From: Owenia fusiformis
Lineage: Eukaryota; Annelida; Polychaeta; Sabellida; Oweniidae
DNA length: 64,000 nt
Direction of reading: 5' to 3'
Assembly (NCBI GenBank): GCA_903813345.2
Contig: CAIIXF020000009.1
Coordinates: 2,294,001 to 2,358,000, forward strand
Shown here: positions 59,701-62,535 of the stretch, one piece after another
How positions within the stretch are numbered: the first letter of the stretch is position 1
Layout: every line of letters starts with the position of its first letter
The notes under the pieces: generated by a model
What the model was told of the DNA's origin: nothing
Seen by the model: only the letters and a program-made list of their open reading frames with translations
Database searches by the model: none
Position numbers and translations under genes: made by a program

Positions 59701-62535
59701 TTACAGAGCCTGCCGTTACAACAGAGGCTGTTGTACCAAATGAGGCTCTTGTTAAAGCGAAGACTGCTGATATAACTGAGCCAGACGTTACGACAGAGGT
59801 TGCTGTACCAAATGGGCCTCACGTAAAAGCAAAGACTGCTGATATAACAGAGTCTGACTTTACGACAGAGGCTGCTGTACCAAATGATCCTCACGTTAAA
59901 GCAATAACTACTGATGTAACAGAGTCTGGCGCTACGACTGAGGCGGCTGTACCAAATGAGCCTTACGTTAAAGCAAAGAATGCTGATATAACAGAGTCTG
60001 ACTTTACGACAGAGGCTGCTGTACCAAATGATCCTCACGTTAAAGCAATAACTACTGATGTAAGAGAGTCTGGTGCTACGACTGAGGCGGGTGTACCAAA
60101 TGAGCCTTACGTTAAAGCAAAGAATGCTGATATAACAGAGCCTGACTTTACGACAGAGGGTACTATAGCAATTGAGCCTCACATTAAAACAAAGACTGCT
60201 ATTATTACAGAGCCTGCCGTTACGACAGAGGCTGTTGTGCCAAATGAGCCTCGCGTTAAAGCAAAGACTGATGATATTACCGAGCCTGGCGTAACGACAG
60301 AGGGTGCTGTAACAATCGAGACTGACGTTACATTAGAGGCTGTTTTAAACAATGAGCCCCACGTTACGCTAATAGAGGCTGTACCAATTGAGCCTAAGAT
60401 CACAACAGAGGCTGTTGTACATAATGGCCTTACAATAGAGGCTGCTACACCAAATGATCTTAATGTTAAGACACAGACAGCCAGTACAACTGAGCCTGAA
60501 GCTGCAACAGGGAATGCTATGACATATGAACCTGACGTTACGATACCTGTTAATATCGAATCAAATTCCGAACCCCAGGGAGCAAGAAATACAACCTCCC
60601 GTGTTAGCCCAGATGAAATCAATCAGTCGACAGGTTGTACTAGCAAATGTGGGAGAGGAATGGTCGAAAATTTACAGGGGGAATGCATTGGTTAGTTCAC
60701 CCTATATCAATTCTTTGTTATAGAAAATACCAACGCTAAAAACTACGACTTCCCAAAATCACTTACCATACTATACGTAATTCTTTGCTCTGTTGGTCAG
60801 TTAGTATTAACGCCATGATCATGAATTTCTGAAAATCTCAAGTACGATACAGGTCTATATCTATGATAAAATAGAAAAATATAAAGTGAACGCAATTCCA
60901 AATACGTTGATAGACATTTACATTTGCTACATGATAATAGTAGCTTAATTTGATTTTTATATTTTAGTTGGAACAACGTTTCAGTTGGGGATAACGTTTG
61001 ATCTACCTTGGAGTGATGGACTTCTGATGACGAATTCCCCGATGTACACACAGATGGAGTCAGATATACTTTGTTCAGTAAGTAAATATAACTGTTTTTA
61101 TATCGCTGCTTATTTCTTTGTCAGCCTTTGGCCACGTGTCGTCAAAGATGAGTCTTTATCCACCAGTAATCTACATCGTATGATAAAATAAGCAAAGATC
61201 TGTGTAATATTCAGTGTAGTAGTAAAAATAGAATTTACCACTTTTAGTGAATGCGTTTTTACATTTCAGATAAGACGAGGATTTTCGCCTCAGTTAACAG
61301 TTGCATCGAACTTGACTAACTTTACACCCGGGTCTATCGTTGCCAATTTAACTGTTACTGTTGCTCCGGGGAATGAGTCGATGGTTGACTACAATGTTAC
61401 GCTAGAGGACATCCTCCGTGCATTTAATGTGAGAAGGGCGAGTGGAGGAAAGGAGAACCTTCCATATACTCCAGATTGTATTACCAGTGCAAATGGTTTG
61501 TATATGGTGGGCCAAAAATGTGCAATATTTTTTCGCTGGACAAGCAGTATAAGTTTTAGTCTTGTTTCTATTTAAAAAGATATCTTGTTGGTTGATAAAT
61601 ATTTTGTAAGAACGGTTCAAATACACCAGGGCTCAGGAATCATGCAAAAGGTACAAAAATCTGTCAAACGAGTATAGTTCTGCGCTTTCTATTTGTCCCA
61701 TTAACCAAGAATAAACACTACTAAATCTCCATCTCAGATTACAACGAGTGTACCGATCAAGAGGATCTGGTTATGAGATGCGATGCAGCGGCCAGGTGTA
61801 TTAATACGATTGGATCATTTGAATGTGTTTGTCCTGTTGGTACGATTGATGTCAGTCCTTATCCTAGATTCCCTGGGAGAAAATGCTCATATCGTAAGTA
61901 ATAAGTTGTATGCTACACATCGTCATCGATCTTAAGTTTTGAGTGACAGTCAGATTACTTACGTTTATCTTTATCTTGATGTAGAATTGCAAGTCAAAAC
62001 ATTGCTTAATTTCGACAGAAACAATTTTTTTATCATCCAATTTGTTTCCGTTATTTCACCTGTAAAATATAATGGCACGGGAAATTGGTTTCAAGAGTTA
62101 TTTCGATTCCAACGACTTTCATACGGAGTATTCTTTATTTTGTAAAAGTCGCTGCCCGCAGAACGCCGACCTCCGAACACCGTCTACAAAAATGTAACAA
62201 TATGTCACCATTTGTGATGGTGACATAATAAAAAAAGTGTACAATGTTTTCTAATTATAGGCGACACTGACCACGATGTGCTCACCATAGTTTCCATTAC
62301 GTGTCTCGTGGGACTTACGATCGTCTGCATTATCGCCTGTTCGTGTTGGATCTACTTAAAAAGAAAGCAAATGAGGGTAGTTTCGGAAAGAAAGTTTATC
62401 GAATATTTCAACAAAGATGAAACCAGGAGAATGCCAATGTCTAGACCCCCCTTAGCGTATAACAATATAAATGGAATGGGAGATAGTGGATCACAGAGTA
62501 GACGCCATGCGGGTGTTTATGGAAATAGAGAATAG
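11715..62535 (+). CDS. Gene B: giant sushi/RPVY-module/mucin/SEA/EGF transmembrane protein
   Basis: Modelled from 32 exons: 11715-11769, 14196-14225, fourteen sushi exons (18711-49282) and sixteen exons from 50289 to 62535. All junctions are GT-AG and phase 1 except one phase 0 inside SEA; the sum is 9015 coding bases, 3004 residues plus stop. Order: signal peptide 1-19, CGRRRSPPP linker, 14 sushi domains (about 29-855), eight RPVY modules (856-1726), Thr-rich repeat (1727-1987), three RPVY modules, Thr-rich repeat, Cys knob, SEA (2753-2861), EGF, TM and tail. Likely a cell-surface or mucosal receptor or adhesive glycoprotein; sushi plus mucin-SEA-EGF is not a combination I know. Two large transposons sit in its sushi introns. 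Alternative: the sushi part and the module part are two genes, but the frame and phase continue across and no second start is seen. Confidence 0.75.
12025..13462. repeat. Three tandem units, the third boundary split by a transposon
   Basis: Words such as GAAGATATGGAAATA, CAATATCCAAATGCATAAGA and ATTTAAAAGGGGCGTTAAC recur at about 12040-12095, 12100-12195 and 13376-13458. The 12201-13373 element sits exactly between the second and third copies, inserted at a TA. Confidence 0.6.
12201..13373. mobile_element. Palindromic TA-flanked foldback element (Tc1/mariner-type MITE)
   Basis: Both ends carry the inverted terminus CAGGGTGGGC..AATAAAAACTGGAACATTTTTCTAT and are flanked by TA (12199-12200, 13374-13375). 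The homology of the two halves continues inward almost to the centre near 12770, so the whole 1.17 kb is an imperfect palindrome. No transposase is visible. A single copy of the terminus CAGGGTGGGCC also stands at 18894. Confidence 0.75.
14196..14225 (+). CDS. Gene B exon 2: 30-bp mini-exon, CGRRRSPPP
   Basis: Between an acceptor ending TTTCAG and a GTGAGT donor, 30 bp in phase 1-1 encode G-CGRRRSPPP. It links the signal peptide to the first sushi domain in frame, giving a basic Cys-Arg-Pro segment at the mature N-terminus. Recognised only from splice sites and phase, so it is less certain than the domain exons. Confidence 0.5.
15640..15915. repeat. GC-run repeat with CCTGGCTACGCCTATGG end
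   Basis: Contains a C/G palindrome at 15658-15672, a 14-G run near 15706 and the right end CCCTGGCTACGCCTATGG at about 15894-15912, a word typical of short non-autonomous DNA elements in invertebrates. The left border is unclear. Confidence 0.35.
16230..16825. repeat. Cluster of GGCATATTC / GGTGAGTAT inverted words
   Basis: Words such as ACCTGCGGTATATGGCATAT and their complements alternate many times from 16240 to 16810, and the outer borders (TTACGCGG..ATATGTCATATTCC and GGAATATGG..TTACGTGG) are inverse to each other. It looks like a foldback MITE made of short palindromes. The overlapping open frames on both strands are a consequence of this. Confidence 0.5.
17721..18700 (-). pseudogene. 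LINE reverse transcriptase relic (5'-truncated, internally deleted)
   Basis: On the minus strand, after a T-run at 17724-17742 that would be its poly(A) tail, the C-terminal LINE part is readable at 18384-18076: HINEVIHKISKIIGILGKIK, SQLNYCNIIWG and QKRAVRIITNSDFLAHSPP. Further 5', at about 18690-18600, EFGFRKHYSTYMAFLSF is the RT fingers region, and it is joined directly to NKLSLNIDKTNYMLF, so the catalytic middle is deleted. Stops interrupt the frame. Its 5' end abuts the acceptor of the first sushi exon. Confidence 0.75.
18711..18887 (+). CDS. Gene B exon: sushi domain 1
   Basis: Phase 1-1, 177 bp, 59 residues: VKCSSL, NGRTSCTNGYNHNSVCTTTC, NSGYRRVGSSSTKCQSN, RWT and a last Cys. Six Cys are present: the four canonical sushi Cys plus an extra pair (C-TNG..NS-C) as in the selectin/SVEP1 type. 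Acceptor at 18710, donor GTATGT at 18888. Confidence 0.85.
18888..19222 (+). other. Intron with a solo CAGGGTGGGCC terminus
   Basis: TACAGGGTGGGCCAAAAA at 18892 resembles the terminus of the 12201-13373 element, but no matching right end is found in the intron. Remainder AT-rich. Confidence 0.4.
19223..19402 (+). CDS. Gene B exon: sushi domain 2
   Basis: Phase 1-1, 180 bp (one codon longer than the others): VTCSGPSSTRNGYISCTNR, YNTVCTTRCYSGFRRVG, RCQSNGYWTASQAACQ. Six Cys as in domain 1. Donor GTAAGT. Confidence 0.88.
19627..19803 (+). CDS. Gene B exon: sushi domain 3
   Basis: Phase 1-1, 177 bp: VSCSSLSTTRNGRTSC, YNSACTTTCSLGYRRVG, IRCLSNMRWTASQPTCE. Six Cys. Acceptor ACATTTCAG, donor GTATGA. 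Confidence 0.88.
19804..20263 (+). other. Intron, paralogous to its neighbours
   Basis: Contains GAACACGGC..GACGTCAGTCTTGCGAAACT and similar words that recur in the introns before sushi 5 (20640-20850) and sushi 6 (38630-38760), so exon and intron were duplicated together. Confidence 0.5.
20264..20440 (+). CDS. Gene B exon: sushi domain 4
   Basis: Phase 1-1, 177 bp: VSCSSLSTTQNGRTSC, YNSVCTTICNSGYKRVG, IRCQISTRWTASRATCQ. Six Cys. The open frames nearby in other phases are shadows. Confidence 0.88.
20441..20856 (+). other. Intron between sushi 4 and 5
   Basis: Duplicates parts of the preceding intron (TTACCACTATTATTGCAAAATG at 20560-20585, compare 19860-19880). No other feature. Confidence 0.5.
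20857..21033 (+). CDS. Gene B exon: sushi domain 5
   Basis: Phase 1-1, 177 bp: VSCSILSTTRNGRTSC, YNSACTTMCNSGYTRRG, IRCQYNGYWTASQPTCE. Six Cys. Its 3' intron carries the 17.2-kb inverted-repeat element. Confidence 0.88.
22061..22602 (-). pseudogene. Adenain-like cysteine protease relic, left arm copy 1
   Basis: Two overlapping minus-strand frames (22602-22378 and 22390-22061) read like one frameshifted protease. The segments are FGSDEL and SNTDKTAQEGQHWCLF with the His, then YFVDSYGHAPS with the acidic residue, then SSVCGQYTIYF with the Cys and its oxyanion-loop Gln. This H-D-C order and spacing is that of the adenovirus-type protease family carried by Polintons. The frame break lies between the His and Asp segments, so it is dead. 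Confidence 0.65.
22976..23413 (-). pseudogene. RT thumb fragment fused to a second protease relic, left arm
   Basis: One 145-codon open frame whose first 65 residues resemble the end of a LINE reverse transcriptase (KFCKRYHLIVNTFKITIVFS, STYLGRIF) and whose rest is a second copy of the protease region (VYFIDSYRHIPSYNNSDFET). The Cys segment is present only in another frame and is followed by a stop. Upstream on the same strand, to about 23760, further RT remnants are readable. This fusion is probably a product of rearrangement, not a gene. Confidence 0.55.
24754..25884. other. Spacer of the giant element, left part
   Basis: AT-rich, no ORF; a TA microsatellite at 25304-25319. GCGCTATAGTATATA near 25295 resembles the GCGCTATAGTGTGCT word in the arms (24040), so parts may be decayed arm sequence. 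Confidence 0.4.
25885..27330. repeat. Satellite with about 310-bp higher-order unit
   Basis: Monomers of about 150-160 bp (ATTATCTTCAATATT .. CAGTAGCATCACAATACTGG .. AGGTTTTCAGGGTCA) alternate between two types. The word AGGACGGCCA recurs at 26201, 26511 and 26820, a dimeric repeat of about 310 bp. Copies decay towards both edges; leftover words appear to about 27525. The minus-strand open frame at 26789-27091 is a by-product. Confidence 0.8.
27331..27910. other. Spacer before LINE, probable LINE 3' UTR at its end
   Basis: AT-rich to about 27780, then a GC-richer stretch (GGCTGGGGGTGGCAGGCAG) directly downstream of the LINE stop codon, likely its 3' untranslated region on the minus strand. 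Confidence 0.4.
27911..29760 (-). mobile_element. 5'-truncated LINE with intact 602-codon reverse transcriptase frame
   Basis: A long uninterrupted minus-strand frame (29719-27911) holds RT motifs in order: NNYRPITLLSSISKVFEKVL, FLPGHSTIHQLL, IFLDVAAAFDRV, GSILGPILFLIYINDL, YIYADDTSLHHPF with the catalytic DD, WKLDFKPEKSSEMIF, HLGLIFDP, and near the C-terminus a CACGSSQTLKHILFQC segment. The usual PQG before motif B reads TKWG. The apurinic endonuclease part is missing (truncation near 29750). Type: jockey/CR1 superfamily, clade not fixed. Only one frame with no breaks, so insertion is recent relative to its surroundings. Confidence 0.85.
29761..30410. other. Spacer between the two LINEs
   Basis: AT-rich with repeated TATGTAA words at 30230-30350 (3' region of the following minus-strand LINE is possible). 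No gene. Confidence 0.4.
30411..32405 (-). pseudogene. Tx1/L1-like LINE relic
   Basis: Minus-strand pieces at 32488-31952, 31880-31206, 31190-30723 and 30619-30416 follow the order of an L1-type ORF2. They show YKILAFILAKRMQKVI, QTAYINNRFIGNS, LFIDFKKSFDSIEW, CRQGCPVSALVFN, then QYANDANLFL where the active-site YADD has become YAND, then ILGIFIGHDEDKWYELNW, and finally CTLKHLLFTC. At least three frame breaks and the lost Asp show it is dead. The upstream end is at the mariner insertion. Confidence 0.8.
32406..33142 (-). mobile_element. Internally deleted mariner inserted at a TA next to or in the Tx1-like LINE
   Basis: Termini GCCCGGGACCGACAT and inverse ATGTCGGTCCCGGGG bound 737 bp flanked by TA (32404-32405, 33143-33144). 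Minus-strand remnants include HMDNAPAHRSQNV with a catalytic Asp (about 32905-32865) and, after a frame shift, NTPYCPDLLTCDLF with the last Asp and KGRRFIAIDEI. The spacing fits the D34D mariner triad. About half the normal 1.3 kb length, so the 5' part of the transposase is lost. Confidence 0.8.
33145..34787. other. Spacer of the giant element, right part
   Basis: AT-rich, no ORF, no repeat recognised apart from low-complexity words. Confidence 0.4.
35790..36573 (+). pseudogene. RT fragment and second protease relic, right arm
   Basis: Inverse copy of the left-arm fusion. LINE RT motifs are readable with breaks: IDFRKAFDYV at about 35805, LFNHFLDDL near 36000, LLLWTDGLILYS near 36080 where YADD is lost, then the open frame 36136-36573 that runs from RT thumb into the protease segment VYFIDSYRH. 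Confidence 0.55.
36945..37490 (+). pseudogene. Adenain-like cysteine protease relic, right arm copy 1
   Basis: Inverse counterpart of 22061-22602. HCGVFGSDEL and the EGQHW segment are followed by a stop; the Asp segment (YGHTPSYYRYNSDFETF) and the Cys segment SSVCGQYTIYF are in other frames. Dead. Confidence 0.6.
38354..38490. repeat. Small hairpin MITE at the right border of the giant element
   Basis: TGTCACCACCTGCC at 38356 is inverse to GCTGGTGGTGACATAATAAAA at 38460-38482, enclosing ACGCTGACCGCC and CCGAACACCGTCCACAAAAA. A related copy lies at 62150-62232. Its first bases coincide with the target duplication of the giant element, so the latter inserted at the edge of this repeat. Confidence 0.5.
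38858..39034 (+). CDS. Gene B exon: sushi domain 6
   Basis: Phase 1-1, 177 bp: VPCRRLSTISAGRTVC, YNSACTTTCNSGYRIVG, IRCQSNGQWTSTEPLCE. Six Cys. It is separated from sushi 5 by the 17.2-kb element and from sushi 7 by the 7.5-kb foldback. Its CRRLST start and STEPLCE end tie it to the younger 3' array. Confidence 0.88.
39225..39250 (+). pseudogene. Fragment of a sushi exon end
   Basis: TGGGAATCATTGTGCGAACG followed by TATGAC repeats the end of sushi 6 with its donor (CACTGTGCGAACGTATGA). Only the last codons survive; no acceptor precedes it. Confidence 0.35.
40277..40355 (-). repeat. tRNA-derived SINE-like module, left arm
   Basis: Minus strand reads GTTGGCCTCATGGTTAGCG (box A-like) and, about 40 bp on, GATCGAGACCC (box B-like), an arrangement seen in tRNA-Arg-type SINE heads. 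It is not a functional tRNA: stems do not pair well by eye. Confidence 0.4.
40460..40523 (+). repeat. Second tRNA-like module, left arm
   Basis: CGCCTATGGCGCTAGTGAAT is followed by GTGGTTCGTATCCCTCC, close to the B-box consensus GGTTCGANTCC. It is oriented opposite to the module at 40277-40355. Confidence 0.35.
40628..41471. other. Interior of the foldback, left part
   Basis: Contains FTGACATTTCC-like repeats of CCCTGACATTTCC (40660-40795) and a 14-G run at 41187. No gene. Confidence 0.4.
41472..42259. mobile_element. TA-flanked TIR element (MITE)
   Basis: Termini GAGAATTTTCGTTATAAGTT and its inverse with ACTTATACGTATACTTATA inside are flanked by TA (41470-41471, 42260-42261). The word TTTAAAGGGTCTTGT at 42003 is inverted at 42197. 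No transposase. Confidence 0.65.
42262..44338. other. Interior of the foldback, middle
   Basis: AT-rich, several short open frames without recognisable motifs. GGATACAACTGACGAGTTGTAT at 44278 repeats a word of the arms (compare 45630). Confidence 0.4.
44339..45412. repeat. Imperfect palindrome nested in the foldback
   Basis: The left half from CACTCAGTAAAATTACGATT at 44340 and the right half ending at 45399 are inverse, and the central parts (GAAAGTATCATTACA at 44741 versus TGTAATGATACTTTC at 44908; TGTTATTTTCTGGTACAAAA versus its inverse at 44971) also match. The centre lies near 44830. It directly adjoins the right arm. Confidence 0.65.
45558..45622 (-). repeat. tRNA-like module, right arm (B box GGTTCGTATCC)
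   Basis: Inverse counterpart of 40460-40523. Confidence 0.35.
45725..45800 (+). repeat. tRNA-derived SINE-like module, right arm
   Basis: Inverse counterpart of 40277-40355; GTTGGCCTCATGGTTAGCG at 45733 and TTGATCGAGACCC at 45777. Confidence 0.4.
46864..47040 (+). CDS. Gene B exon: sushi domain 7
   Basis: Phase 1-1, 177 bp: IPCRRLSTTTNGRTVCTNG, YNSVCTTSCSPGYRTEG, IQCQSNGQWTSTEPLCE. Six Cys. First of eight closely similar exons in a tandem array; donor GTAAGT. Confidence 0.9.
47147..47323 (+). CDS. Gene B exon: sushi domain 8
   Basis: Phase 1-1, 177 bp: VSCRRLSTTQNGHTICTNG, YNSVCTTSCSPGYRTEG. Nearly the same as domain 9. Preceded and followed by a 106-bp intron of type I (TTTTATGAGCTCTTG..ATGCGCAGG). 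Confidence 0.9.
47430..47606 (+). CDS. Gene B exon: sushi domain 9
   Basis: Phase 1-1, 177 bp: VPCRRLSTTQNGHTICTNG, FNSVCTTSCSPGYKTEG. Followed by a type II intron (TTTTTGTAGATAACTTG..). Confidence 0.9.
47739..47915 (+). CDS. Gene B exon: sushi domain 10
   Basis: Phase 1-1, 177 bp: VTCRRLSTTQNGHTICING, YNSVCTTSCSPGYKTEG. Differs from domain 9 in few positions. Type II intron follows. Confidence 0.9.
48039..48215 (+). CDS. Gene B exon: sushi domain 11
   Basis: Phase 1-1, 177 bp: VHCRRLSTTKNGRTVCTNG, YNSVCTTSCSPGYRTEG. Type I intron follows. It was not visible as an ATG-started frame but matches its neighbours throughout. Confidence 0.9.
48322..48498 (+). CDS. Gene B exon: sushi domain 12
   Basis: Phase 1-1, 177 bp: VPCRRLSTTQNGHTICTNG, YNSVCTTSCSAGYRTEG, STEPICE. 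Donor GTAAGA. Confidence 0.9.
48609..48691 (+). pseudogene. Half sushi exon (3' part only)
   Basis: From GGATATAGAACGGAAGG on this equals the second half of the sushi exons, ending TTATGTGAAC with a GTAAGT donor and a type I intron, but the 5' half is replaced by intron sequence. The TTTAG directly before it could act as an acceptor but would put a stop in phase 1, so it should be skipped. Confidence 0.75.
48797..48973 (+). CDS. Gene B exon: sushi domain 13
   Basis: Phase 1-1, 177 bp: VPCRRLSTTQNGRTVCSNG, YNSVCTTSCSPGYRIEG. Type II intron follows. Confidence 0.9.
49106..49282 (+). CDS. Gene B exon: sushi domain 14
   Basis: Phase 1-1, 177 bp: VPCRRLSTTRNGRTVCSNG, YNSVCTTSCSAGYRTEG, STEPLCE. 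Last sushi exon; the next coding exon is the first RPVY-type module, in matching phase. Confidence 0.9.
49283..50288 (+). other. Gene B intron between sushi array and modules
   Basis: AT-rich, about 1 kb, nothing recognisable. Acceptor GTCATTTTAG ends at 50288. If gene B were really two genes, a promoter and signal exon would have to lie here; none is seen. Confidence 0.5.
50289..50597 (+). CDS. Gene B exon: RPVY module 1 (lacks the Cys pair)
   Basis: Phase 1-1, 309 bp: IYKLREGFSSNRQPVYKGS, LYLFSMCLIGQQYWYISD, ends VDIQPYLYG. The core is recognisable (NRQPVY, YWYIS), but the N- and C-terminal Cys of the other modules are missing (N-terminus EYNNNTV, C-terminus VDIQ), leaving one Cys. The first part of the open frame upstream of 50289 is intron. 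Confidence 0.7.
50696..50971 (+). CDS. Gene B exon: RPVY module 2
   Basis: Phase 1-1, 276 bp, the shortest copy: ETKPCDTIFVSG, LGLFDFSNQFSNGRPVYRHE, IYHKSDHWYIGE, ends VNIEITCQE. It is probably closest to the basic form of the module: N-terminal Cys, NGRPVY, WYIG, C-terminal Cys. Confidence 0.85.
51231..51548 (+). CDS. Gene B exon: RPVY module 3 (divergent core)
   Basis: Phase 1-1, 318 bp, found by phase and pattern, with no ATG in frame near its start: TATCTSISLTGVRKS, YAGLYEAIGTINNRGSYKH, FYVYYVPIEHWILAD, ends ASFHCKP. NRGSYK replaces NRPVY; both Cys are kept. Acceptor TTTTTGAAG, donor GTGAGG. Confidence 0.7.
51681..51799. repeat. GTAAC microsatellite in intron
   Basis: Runs of GTAAC pentamers with variants (GTAACTTAAC, GTAACCTAAT) just upstream of the acceptor of the next exon at 51832. 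Confidence 0.85.
51833..52186 (+). CDS. Gene B exon: RPVY module 4 (type alpha)
   Basis: Phase 1-1, 354 bp: PTPPCDKLYMTADVD, WFGIYTITNETSDDRPVYTL, LYHVTTTSSSYWFLSES, DDAFYPELIKPDSL, ends LRFLCFKG. It aligns over its full length with the gene A module at 4012-4351 and with 57285-57635. Confidence 0.88.
52325..52684 (+). CDS. Gene B exon: RPVY module 5 (type beta)
   Basis: Phase 1-1, 360 bp: ERDPCKTLYLDS, FGVWILDETQTYNNRPVYHH, LYLFRVHPVEWMM, QSIYPEDITAPM, ends AFSCYSG. Same type as 5663-6022 and 57997-58353. Confidence 0.88.
52685..53291 (+). other. Gene B intron with a short hairpin
   Basis: TCTAGCTACACGCC at 53014 and GGCTTGTAGCTAGA at 53057 are inverse, around a G-rich loop; otherwise AT-rich. 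Acceptor GCTTTTTTTAG ends at 53291. Confidence 0.45.
53292..53603 (+). CDS. Gene B exon: RPVY module 6 (type gamma)
   Basis: Phase 1-1, 312 bp: VSTTCNELRINGISTDSQ, FNGLYSKKDSEYNYRPSYEH, MWTLLFNGGLANYVYEFIHD, ends MNIVCLD. Same type as the modules of 6629-7702 and 59104-60690, but here without the Thr-rich tail. Confidence 0.88.
53604..54341 (+). other. Gene B intron between modules 6 and 7
   Basis: Holds the candidate terminal exon at 53795-53856; the rest is AT-rich. Acceptor TTTTTATTTTAG ends at 54341. Confidence 0.5.
53795..53856 (+). CDS. Possible alternative terminal exon (secreted isoform)
   Basis: After TGGTTTATTTGCAG (acceptor ending 53794) a phase-1 frame reads E-LEVDNTTESKRDEITKECK and stops at TAG 53854-53856; AATAAA follows at 53897-53902. 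Used after module 6 it would end the protein before the membrane anchor. Equally it may be a relic of the Thr-rich tail that follows gamma modules elsewhere. Without transcripts this is a guess. Confidence 0.3.
54342..54650 (+). CDS. Gene B exon: RPVY module 7
   Basis: Phase 1-1, 309 bp: DCHVLYLSGEYGPIDY, RWYGYYFLNDDSDGTSVYTH, NTWKITKVGD, ends VSQITCVL. The core is GTSVY instead of GRPVY. Donor GTAAGT. Confidence 0.82.
54883..55257 (+). CDS. Gene B exon: RPVY module 8
   Basis: Phase 1-1, 375 bp: YIDKYMCATLLLDD, LQGLYSTTGTLRQNHRPVFQ, VYLYFLSRTSEWAIGS, ends LQFLFYHE. The closing Cys is replaced (FLFYH), while extra Cys occur in the middle (VICRVV, WNCLDN). Donor GTACTT is weak, so the 3' border is less sure. 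Confidence 0.75.
55258..55666 (+). other. Gene B intron with a poly-G run
   Basis: A long G run at 55328-55344; remainder AT-rich. The acceptor chosen at 55665-55666 (TGTAAGAG) has a poor pyrimidine tract. Confidence 0.4.
55667..56449 (+). CDS. Gene B exon: mucin-like repeat with 8-residue units
   Basis: Open in one frame to the GTGTGT donor at 56450. Units of 8 residues (24 bp) such as MATEIKVD, KATENKVD, LTTKRTVD follow each other and form 24-residue (72-bp) super-units, Thr at fixed places. Rich in Thr, Glu, Lys and Asp, no Cys. The start (phase-1 acceptor before TT ATG GCT) is uncertain. Long open frames on the minus strand here result from the 24-bp period. Confidence 0.7.
56450..57284 (+). 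other. Gene B intron
   Basis: AT-rich, nothing recognised. Acceptor TATCAATTTAAG ends at 57284. Confidence 0.55.
57285..57635 (+). CDS. Gene B exon: RPVY module 9 (type alpha)
   Basis: Phase 1-1, 351 bp: GASSCDTLQLTG, LFGLYFRSNETQDGRPVYIL, LYHITTPMKNEWVISE, HDDAIFPELIHEAAL, ends KFNCFRG. It is the closest relative of the gene A module at 4012-4351. Confidence 0.88.
57997..58353 (+). CDS. Gene B exon: RPVY module 10 (type beta)
   Basis: Phase 1-1, 357 bp: ERDPCKTIYLDSKSWMPEG, FGIWTLDTTQTYNNRAVYRH, LYLFQNKPTLWILQF, QSIYPEDITTPI, ends SFTCFSG. Donor GTAAAT. Closest relative 5663-6022. Confidence 0.88.
58354..59103 (+). other. Gene B intron
   Basis: About 750 bp, AT-rich, no feature seen. Acceptor TATATTTTCAG ends at 59103. 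Confidence 0.6.
59104..60690 (+). CDS. Gene B exon: RPVY module 11 (type gamma), 24-aa mucin repeats and Cys knob
   Basis: Phase 1-1, 1587 bp. Residues 1-104 form the module (VEDTCNRLTING, GIYVKSGEHHNRPYYKN, AIWGFMFNGQSAGHVLDFVP, ITIACLDE). Then about 15 units of a 24-residue repeat (TADITEPDVTTEAAVPN plus EPHVKAK) follow, Thr- and Glu-rich, like a mucin stalk. The end is TGCTSKCGRGMVENLQGECIG-like Cys knob (C-x3-C..C). Donor GTTAGT is weak but matches gene A in place. Minus-strand open frames here are shadows. Confidence 0.88.
60968..61077 (+). CDS. Gene B exon: SEA domain, first part
   Basis: Phase 1 to 0, 110 bp: VGTTFQLGITFDLPWSDG, MYTQMESDILCS. Donor GTAAGT at 61078. It is one codon longer than the gene A exon. 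Confidence 0.82.
61270..61486 (+). CDS. Gene B exon: SEA domain, second part
   Basis: Phase 0 to 1, 217 bp: IRRGFSPQLTVASNLTNFTP, then GSIVANLTVTVAPGNES with the G-S-I cleavage-type motif, DYNVTLEDILRAFNVRRASG and ENLPYTPDCIT. Donor GTGCAA is the same as in gene A. Confidence 0.82.
61738..61893 (+). CDS. Gene B exon: calcium-binding EGF domain
   Basis: Phase 1-1, 156 bp: DYNECTDQEDLVMRCDAAAR-type start, CINTIGSFECVCPVG, GRKCSY. Six Cys and the calcium-binding D-x-N-E pattern. It differs from gene A (9281-9436) at only a few positions. Confidence 0.92.
62150..62232. repeat. Small hairpin MITE copy in gene B last intron
   Basis: CCTCCGAACACCGTCTACAAAAA and ATATGTCACCATTTGTGATG followed by GTGACATAATAAAAAAA match the repeat at 38357-38490. 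Confidence 0.5.
62261..62535 (+). CDS. Gene B last exon: transmembrane helix and tail
   Basis: DTDHDV is followed by a hydrophobic helix (LTIVSITCLVGLTIVCIIAC to WIYL), then KRKQMR. The tail reads KFIEYFNKDETRRMPMSR, LAYNNINGM, and ends GVYGNRE with TAG at 62533-62535. It shares nearly all tail motifs with gene A. Confidence 0.92.

Noticed and set aside
59484-60622. Long minus-strand frames
   Set aside because: Shadows of the 72-bp repeat in exon 59104-60690.
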